Source: Candidatus Dormiibacterota bacterium (GTDB lineage Bacteria > Acidobacteriota > Polarisedimenticolia > Gp22-AA2). From it: DNA of 64,000 bases. Positions 55,577 to 61,431 of this stretch are shown in pieces. Made by a program: the position numbers and the translations under genes. The DNA is taken from contig DASQAT010000040.1 of NCBI GenBank assembly GCA_035635555.1, positions 1 through 64,000 on the forward strand, written 5' to 3'. Positions within the stretch are counted from its first letter, which is position 1; every line of letters starts with the position of its first letter. The notes below the pieces were generated by a model that worked only from the letters and a program-made list of their open reading frames with translations, made no database searches and had not been told where the DNA came from.

Positions 55577-56929
55577 CTACTTCTTTGTCGCCTGTGAAAA
55601 CATGTATCGGAGCACCAGGCTGCTCTGTGTCTGTGGCAGGTCGAGAACCGCTCTGAAGGTGTTCTCTACGGTATGGCACCATGCTTTCTTGTCGGTTCCC
55701 GGGGCTTCCGGTGGGCGCAACTCGTGTCGGCCGAGTCTATCCTCCTTCGTCATATTCTCCAACGCCCGTGCGCGTAGCGTTTCGGCTTCCATCACATCCG
55801 GTGCGGCCTGCGGCGCCGTGAGAGCGCTTTCCATCACTCCTACCATAGCGTCGGTCAAGGGATTCAATCCGTCCTTTCCAAGGACACCCAGAAGGTCAAC
55901 ATGAACGCCGTGCGGCCGCAGCCATTGGTCACAAATATCCGAGGGATCAGCCTCCAGCCTTTCGAGGACAGTCACAGTTTCCTTCGCGTACCTGATAACG
56001 GATTCATCGGAGCATATCGGCAGATACTGTGGGAGTATTTCCGAGATGACGCTTACAGCGGGGTTGACGTACGCCCCGCCGTGTGCGTCGATCCTGTTCT
56101 TCTCACCAGCGAGCATTGCGTCTCGGAGCCGCTCATGCAGGTCAGGCCTCGCCTTGTCCAGGAGACTGAGCAGCCGATCGTCTCGGATTTCCTGGTCTAT
56201 GCGACGTGGCGCGTTCCAAGTCGACCATATCCGCATTCCCACTGGCACAATCGCCAGCAGCAATATCCAGGCGAATCGCTTCTTGGCCTTCTTATCAACG
56301 TCCGGACTACCGTAGAGCCTCCATGCCCCAAATACCATCACGCAGGCGATGAGAGCGCCCAATGCGCTCATGACCCGAAGGTCCGAGGATCTTTCAAACG
56401 CGATGTAGACCCCCATGAAGGCGAGCGCGGCCGGAATCGTAAGCCAGCGGGGGAGGGCTGATCGTGTTCGGACGTCGATCGGGCCAAAGCGCTGAATGAG
56501 AGTACAGCAGGCATCGAATTGTTCGAGCGTATCAGGGATGATGATTGCGGGTTGGGCGTGCCCCGTGTATATCAGCAGCCCACGTCCGGGGATTCTGACC
56601 ATCCGAGTGATCGCCGACGCCGCAGCGATCACATCGTCAGAACCATCTTGCGTTCGGAGGACTTGATCTCTTGAGACCGCTACCCGGAACGTCCGCCATC
56701 GGGCAACTTGCTTCTTGTAATTCAAATATAGAGTGATCCCGACAACGACAATCACGAACACCCAAGCGAAGATCTTCGATCCCAATTCGTTTGGGGCCCT
56801 TCGTCCTGTTAAGTTTGCCAGTGCGATCGATCCAAGCGTTATGGCGCCCGCAGTCCAGAGGATCGTGCGCCTGAGTCGTTGGAAATATGCGGGCGAGAGG
56901 ACGAAGACTCCAGGGCTTTGCTCAGCCAT
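55577..56929 (-). CDS. Membrane protein of unknown function
   Basis: 450 residues. Two N-terminal helices (ILWTAGAITLGSIALANLTG and SKIFAWVFVIVVVGITLYL) precede a soluble PH-like segment (FRVAVSRDQVLRTQDGSDDV to IPDTLEQFDACCTLI). Three more helices lie near residues 160-235, then a large C-terminal cytosolic or periplasmic domain. I recognise no family. The DNA is visibly less GC-rich than the flanking genes, which suggests foreign origin. Confidence 0.72.
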   Translation of the reverse strand: MAEQSPGVFVLSPAYFQRLRRTILWTAGAITLGSIALANLTGRRAPNELGSKIFAWVFVIVVVGITLYLNYKKQVARWRTFRVAVSRDQVLRTQDGSDDVIAAASAITRMVRIPGRGLLIYTGHAQPAIIIPDTLEQFDACCTLIQRFGPIDVRTRSALPRWLTIPAALAFMGVYIAFERSSDLRVMSALGALIACVMVFGAWRLYGSPDVDKKAKKRFAWILLLAIVPVGMRIWSTWNAPRRIDQEIRDDRLLSLLDKARPDLHERLRDAMLAGEKNRIDAHGGAYVNPAVSVISEILPQYLPICSDESVIRYAKETVTVLERLEADPSDICDQWLRPHGVHVDLLGVLGKDGLNPLTDAMVGVMESALTAPQAAPDVMEAETLRARALENMTKEDRLGRHELRPPEAPGTDKKAWCHTVENTFRAVLDLPQTQSSLVLRYMFSQATKK

Positions 56930-56956
56930 TCATCTTGTCCATATGCGGCTCGACGC

Positions 56957-57229
56957 TCACACGAGTGAGACCGCATCGCCTTTCTTCAAGCGCGTCACCC
57001 GTGAGCCCACGTCGGAAACCACGCCTGAGAGATCATTGCCCAGCACCAGCGGAAAACGGCATTTCAACAGCGTCTTCAGCTTCCCATCACGCGTCTTGAT
57101 GTCCACCGGATTCACGCTTGCGGCGTGTACTCGGACCAACAAATCCGTGGCGCCCAAGGTTGGGATATCAATATCCGCCACGCTCACGGCGTCATTGCTT
57201 CCGTAGCGGTCAATGAGTGCGGCCTTCAT
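56957..57229 (-). pseudogene. Truncated zinc-type alcohol dehydrogenase/quinone oxidoreductase
   Basis: 90 residues, the N-terminal GroES-like part only: MKAALIDRYGSNDAVSVADI, then LLVRVHAASVNPVDIKTRDG and PLVLGNDLSGVVSDVGSRVT. Full relatives are about 310-330 residues with a following NADPH-binding Rossmann domain, which is absent. The coding sequence stops after GDAVSLV and the unrelated membrane protein gene starts 27 bp on. It has a normal start and an AGGAGC site, so it may still be translated as a stub. Confidence 0.8.
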
Positions 57230-57263
57230 GGGGCTCCTGGCCGGACGCCAGCCAACCCTTCCG

Positions 57264-57465
57264 GTTAACAGCTCGGAGGATTCTAACTTCTCTGCCTGTC
57301 AACCCGGGGCAACCTCGGGGTTAACAACACGGAGAGCCCTAGCACGGCTTGCGCTCTCTACTCGTTAACCGCGCCACCTTCGGGTTAACAACCAAGCAAG
57401 AGGGAGAGAGAGTTTCGGGGTCCGAGCGATCACTCCCTGGCCTGTCGCGAGCCTCCCTGGTTAAC
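57264..57465. repeat. Cluster of five GTTAAC palindromes
   Basis: GTTAAC occurs at 57264, 57320, 57364, 57384 and 57460, usually as GGTTAAC. One such hexamer would be expected per several kilobases. Copies three and four pair as GTTAACC/GGTTAAC arms. A further copy is at 59024. The interval 57230-57848 holds no gene that I can support. Confidence 0.75.
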
Positions 57466-57623
57466 ACGTCGAGAGGGTGCTCGAAGCGGAACCCTGGGCG
57501 GGCACAACTGCGGCAGTGTCTAGGAGGACGAGAGCCCCGACCGCGAGCGCTACCGGAGCTCGTCAAGACGGCGACCCGAACGGCTCGGGTTTTATGATAT
57601 CTGGCTTCCCACGTGATCGAACC

Positions 57624-57705
57624 GTTCGAACTCAAGATGGGTTCGAACCAGGGGTGTGGGTGCATGCACACCCAGATCAACGTTCGAACTCGGCTTGGTT
57701 CGAAG
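57624..57705. repeat. Two pairs of GTTCGAAC palindromes flanking a GTGCATGCAC palindrome
   Basis: GTTCGAAC at 57624, 57641 and 57682 and GTTCGAAG at 57698; spacing inside the pairs is 17 and 16 bp. The perfect 10-bp palindrome GTGCATGCAC lies between the pairs (57659-57668). The arrangement sits 144 bp upstream of the CPBP protease gene and could be a multi-site operator. Confidence 0.7.
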
Positions 57706-57848
57706 GGTGTGCGTGACGGCCCACGTCGATCGCAAGAAGGAGGATCCTTGGCGGCTGGCAGCCTACCAGTTGCCCTGGCCCTGTACGGGATGGTCAAACT
57801 TGGAGAGAGGGTATCATTCATGCTCTTACGACGACGATCAGGAGTCTC

Positions 57849-58751
57849 ATGACCTCTTTCGAGACACCCGTCTCCGAGAGAACCGCACCATCCATCCTGG
57901 CGACGCTCGTCGCGTGGCTGGCGCTTCTCCCGGCTAGCCCGTTTGCGGCCATCATCTGTGATGCCCTGCTCCATGCCCCTGCTCCCGAGTGGCTCCCCTT
58001 CATCAATCTTGGCGTGAGCGCAACCCTGCTTGCGCTGGGTCATTTCCTGCCTCCCTTGAAGCCGATCCGGGGCTATTTGCGATCGATCACCCTCCTGGTC
58101 CTCGGGTACCTGGTACTGCTTCAGGTCGAGAGCGCTGAAGCGTGGCGCGCGCGGTTCAGCGGGGCCCCCACCTGGCAGTTCGTCTTCGCGGACTCAATCC
58201 TCGAGCTCATCCCGTGCCTGCTTCTCACGCTTGGCCTTGTTGGCAGCGACCTTACGCGTCGCGAGCTGTTCCTCACCCGAGGCAATCTGCGCGCATCGTT
58301 CCCAATGCCTTTCCGTCTCCCATCGGGTTCGTGGGCGTGGTTCGGGCCATTTCTCACGCTCTTCCTTGCAGGCCCGCTCGTGGCTCAGCTCATGTCCACC
58401 GTCAAGCCGGACATTCACATGCTTCAGCGTGCCATCCAGGGATTGCCGTTGACACTCGCGTTCTCCGTTTTCAATGCAGCCCAGGAGGAGTATCGGTTCC
58501 GCTCCGTTCTCCTCGGCCGGCTCGTGCCAGTGCTGGGCGCCTCCCAGGCGCTCTGGATGACCTCGGCCCTCTTTGGTCTCGGCCACTGGTTCGGCCACCC
58601 CTCGGGACCGACGGGCGTCGTCATGGCTGGGTTCGCCGGCCTCGTGTGGGGCAAGAGCATGCTGGACACGCGGGGATTCGCCTGGGCGTGGTTCATCCAT
58701 GGCTTCCAGGACCTGGTGATCTTCACCTTGCTTCTGATGTCCAGCCGCTAA
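57849..58751 (+). CDS. CPBP-family intramembrane glutamic endopeptidase
   Basis: 300 residues, about eight helices. Motif 1 is NAAQEEYRFRSVLLGRLVPV (EExxxR, catalytic Glu pair), motif 2 is SALFGLGHWFG (His), and motif 3 includes WFIHGFQDLVIFT. This matches the CAAX-protease/bacteriocin-processing (Abi) family of membrane-embedded peptidases. The ATG at 57849 starts MTSFETPVSERTAPS; no strong ribosome site is obvious. Upstream lies the palindrome-rich region. Substrate unknown; relatives process prenylated proteins, bacteriocins or anti-sigma factors. Confidence 0.88.
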   Translation: MTSFETPVSERTAPSILATLVAWLALLPASPFAAIICDALLHAPAPEWLPFINLGVSATLLALGHFLPPLKPIRGYLRSITLLVLGYLVLLQVESAEAWRARFSGAPTWQFVFADSILELIPCLLLTLGLVGSDLTRRELFLTRGNLRASFPMPFRLPSGSWAWFGPFLTLFLAGPLVAQLMSTVKPDIHMLQRAIQGLPLTLAFSVFNAAQEEYRFRSVLLGRLVPVLGASQALWMTSALFGLGHWFGHPSGPTGVVMAGFAGLVWGKSMLDTRGFAWAWFIHGFQDLVIFTLLLMSSR

Positions 58752-58823
58752 CCGTGCAGATTGAAAGAAAGAGATTCGCGGGAACTCCGTCATCCAGGGA
58801 AGGCGGGTAGTTGGCGCCGGTCA

Positions 58824-58857
58824 GGCCCCCCGGCTGCAAGGCCGTGCTCCGGGGGCC
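58824..58857. terminator. GC-rich hairpin after the CPBP gene
   Basis: GGCCCCCCGG and CCGGGGGCC form a strong stem around a 15-base loop, 73 bp past the CPBP stop. There is no T-run, so it could be a Rho-assisted terminator or a transcript-end stabiliser. The rest of 58752-59217 holds only the repeat copy at 59099. Confidence 0.4.
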
Positions 58858-59098
58858 TTGCTGGAAAATGTCGCAACACCTTTCAAGAGGGCGCCGGGAG
58901 TCGAGGCCACGAGCGTTTGAAGTCGGACCTTATTGCCTGCTCGCCGGGCTAAGATCAGCCCTCCGCAACCGCCTGCCGGCAGGATCTGTTTTTCGGGAAA
59001 GACAGGTGAAGGAATGGGCCGCTGTTAACCAGCGACCCGCCGCTTCGAGAAGCATGAGGTCTGGCTCCCCAAGCGTAAGTCTCCTCGCGGGGACCAGT

Positions 59099-59167
59099 CG
59101 GAGAGCCATAAGGAGCCCGTTCTGGTTTTAGATTGCCCGGGCATAGGTTGCGCCGACGAGCGCGTTC
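59099..59167 (+). repeat. 69-bp direct repeat, left copy
   Basis: Contains CATAAGGAGCCCGTTCTGGT. It differs from the copy at 60585-60653 at 3 of 69 positions. The two copies flank the PASTA protein gene, 1486 bp apart. Confidence 0.85.
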
Positions 59168-59217
59168 CCTTCCAATCACTGCACATCAATGTAGGGCGGC
59201 TCACAACCGCCCTTTTC

Positions 59218-60288
59218 TTATGGACATGTAGTCATAGTCGGATCGCACGGGCCAGCGGATACAAAGATATCAACGAAAGAGCCTGCATCCAGGGTGGTCC
59301 CCGCAACGGGGTTGGTAGAGACCACATAGTAAAGCGGTACGGTGTCCGAGTAGACAAAGGCGCTTGCTGCGCCAATCTGGAAGCCAAGTAGCTGGAGATC
59401 ATCGATAGCCGTGATGTAATCGACGCCGGCAAAGTCCGGCACGACAGCAGGCGGTAGTGCATTGGGATCAGGGCCGAGTGAGATCACGATACTCACCGTG
59501 CTCCCGACAGTCACTTCCTGTGAAGCCGCAGGGCTCTGGGATATAACGGTGTCAATCGGCACTGTGGGTGAGTAGTCATAGAGCTCATCGTAGTACAAGC
59601 CCAATGAGGTCAACAGGATTTCGGCCGAGGCAACATCCGTCCCTGCCAGGTTCGGAATATCCACCTCTGGCACCGGGCCGAGCGAGACACTGACGTCCAG
59701 AGTCTGACCGGGCTTGAGAGTGGTACCTGCGCGTATAGACTGATAATAGACCGTCCCCGCAGGGTATATGGCAGCGGCGTCAGATGAGAGGTATTGGTAG
59801 TTGGGCACGTATACCAGACGCAATGCCTCGACCGCTGCGCGTGCGGCGGCGTCCTGCTGGCCTACCAGGGCGGGGACTGTGACCAGGATGGAGAATGCAT
59901 CAGGCGGGATGGTCTGTACCGTCAGATCCGGTACCCCATTGATCGCTGTGGCCACATTGCCGAACTCATCCACAGCCACATTGTTGACCAGTGGCGTGCC
60001 GTCGTAGGCATTGGCAACGACGTTGTTGAAGAAGTCCCATACCATGGAATAGTTACTCTGGTACAGGGTGGTTTGGTACCCACCGCCACGGCCCGAGCCG
60101 CCGCACCGGGTCCAGGTGTGGATCACTCCGCTGATGGTGCGATCTGAATTGAACTTGGTGATGTAGGCTACGGGGTGTGAGCCCCCGCACCAATGCCCGC
60201 CTGCGGTCAGGTAGGGTACTGGAAGCGGTGCGGCTGTTGCCGCCCCGGCCATGGCCAGCAGGACGATTGCTATCAGTTTTCTCATCAT
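59218..60288 (-). CDS. Secreted PASTA-domain protein
   Basis: 356 residues. A signal peptide (MMRKLIAIVLLAMAGAATAA) is followed by a Cys-containing domain of about 110 residues (AGGHWCGGSHPVAYITKFNS). Three PASTA domains come next, at about 135-205, 207-275 and 280-350, recognised by VPALVGQQDAAARAAVEALR, IPNLAGTDVASAEILLTSLG and VPDFAGVDYITAIDDLQLLG. PASTA domains bind muropeptides or mediate wall contacts, usually on kinases or PBPs; here they are free and exported. The gene is less GC-rich than the chromosome around it and lies between 69-bp direct repeats. Confidence 0.88.
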   Translation of the reverse strand: MMRKLIAIVLLAMAGAATAAPLPVPYLTAGGHWCGGSHPVAYITKFNSDRTISGVIHTWTRCGGSGRGGGYQTTLYQSNYSMVWDFFNNVVANAYDGTPLVNNVAVDEFGNVATAINGVPDLTVQTIPPDAFSILVTVPALVGQQDAAARAAVEALRLVYVPNYQYLSSDAAAIYPAGTVYYQSIRAGTTLKPGQTLDVSVSLGPVPEVDIPNLAGTDVASAEILLTSLGLYYDELYDYSPTVPIDTVISQSPAASQEVTVGSTVSIVISLGPDPNALPPAVVPDFAGVDYITAIDDLQLLGFQIGAASAFVYSDTVPLYYVVSTNPVAGTTLDAGSFVDIFVSAGPCDPTMTTCP

Positions 60289-60500
60289 CCTCTCCCTGCG
60301 CTTCTGATGAAGCGTACCGAGTCTGTTCGGGGCTCACTTCCCACTCGTCGCCGGAGTGTATCCACAAGCGCATACGAAGTTCAAGTTGAGATGGTCTGCC
60401 TGTGTTGTCCGTACTGAAAATCCCATCCGCCCGTTCCTTCCTTGGTTCTAGGGTGTGTCCCGGGGATACTCCCTGCCTCACCTCAGGCTGTTGAAAGCCT

Positions 60501-60617
60501 ACGTCCAGGGTGAACCTGGCGCGGGTCTGGGACCAGTGGCGCTCGGCCCTCATCCTCGTCAAGCCGGAGAGGCGGGTCAACAGGCGGAGAGCCATAAGGA
60601 GCCCGTTCTGGTTTTAG
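60501..60617 (+). pseudogene. Possible eroded transposase/integrase fragment
   Basis: One frame gives ARVWDQWRSALILVKPE and then RRAIRSPFWF before TAG. This resembles, loosely, the region before the DDE domain of rve-type transposases (WRDALVLVKPETV then FRLFW). There is no start, catalytic domain or terminal repeat. The tail falls in the right 69-bp repeat, so the left repeat would carry the same tail. Confidence 0.3.
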
Positions 60618-60653
60618 ATTGCCCGGTCATAGATTGTGCCGACGAGCGCGTTC
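60585..60653 (+). repeat. 69-bp direct repeat, right copy
   Basis: Near-identical to 59099-59167 (3 differences), same orientation. The interval 60289-60725 otherwise contains only the possible transposase fragment. Confidence 0.85.
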
Positions 60654-60725
60654 GTTTCTGTGTCACGTTCGACACAGACGGACTGTTCAGTAGTGACGGG
60701 TCACCGAGGTTGGGGTGAAGCACGA

Positions 60726-61427
60726 TCAAGAAGCTCGGGCATTCACTGTCTGCACCCTTGCGCCCATGACCAAGAGCCACAACATGAACACAACCTCTCC
60801 GAGTTGGGCGGGGAAGACGATGTTAGAGACCACATCCTCGTACTGCGGTAACAGTAAGCCCGTGAAGCTCAGGGCCAGATAGGCGAAGCCGTTGATGATC
60901 AGCCAGACGCCCAGGAAGCGGGGCAGGAAGTGCGACCTGTACACGAGGATCGCCAAGGGGAAAAGCCATAGCCCCCAAAAGATCTCGGCGGCAAGGATCT
61001 CCTGGTCATGCATTCGAAGGAACAGCATGGCCAAGGCGTCCCGCTGAGGTTTTTCGAACACGGACAAGAAGTCGGCGCCGCGCACGAGTATCAGGGCAGC
61101 AACGTCGTTCAGCACGATGAAAAAATCGGTGGCGGCCGGGAACACACCTCCCAAGATCACCATCAGCCCAGCGAGGTTTTGGTCCACTCCCTTGAGCAAC
61201 CGGTAAAGAGCCAGCGCGAGAAAGATGCAGATGGTCCCGGAGAACAGATCGCTGACGATGCCGAGACGGAAGAGCGACTCGTGCGCGGCGATGTTGCTGG
61301 CGGTCGTGGTCGCGTCCCCATGCACGAACAGGGTGCTGGGAATGAGGAAGAGGCGTATGGGGGCGGCGATTGTAAGTAGTAGATAGAGGAACCCTGCGAC
61401 TCTGGCGTTCCTGCTGGTCGAGGTCAT
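60726..61427 (-). CDS. DUF4386 family membrane protein
   Basis: 233 residues with about six helices. It begins MTSTSRNARVAGFLYLLLTI and has the DUF4386 pattern RLGIVSDLFSGTICIFLALA, then AEIFWGLWLFPLAILVYRSH and FLPRFLGVWLIINGFAYLAL. The role of the family is unknown. It lies 4 bp after the end of the upstream same-strand repeat-protein gene, so it may be co-transcribed, although the two look unrelated. Confidence 0.85.
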   Translation of the reverse strand: MTSTSRNARVAGFLYLLLTIAAPIRLFLIPSTLFVHGDATTTASNIAAHESLFRLGIVSDLFSGTICIFLALALYRLLKGVDQNLAGLMVILGGVFPAATDFFIVLNDVAALILVRGADFLSVFEKPQRDALAMLFLRMHDQEILAAEIFWGLWLFPLAILVYRSHFLPRFLGVWLIINGFAYLALSFTGLLLPQYEDVVSNIVFPAQLGEVVFMLWLLVMGARVQTVNARAS

Positions 61428-61431
61428 GTGT

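Noticed and set aside
57264-57465. Integron attC sites
   Set aside because: GTTAAC resembles integron core sites, but the RYYYAAC and GTTRRRY boxes do not fit, spacing is irregular and no integrase is present.
57624-57705. tRNA gene suggested by GGTTCGAA (T-arm-like)
   Set aside because: Four copies in 82 bp, no 5-bp T-stem with acceptor and anticodon arms, and no CCA context; palindromic sites explain it better.
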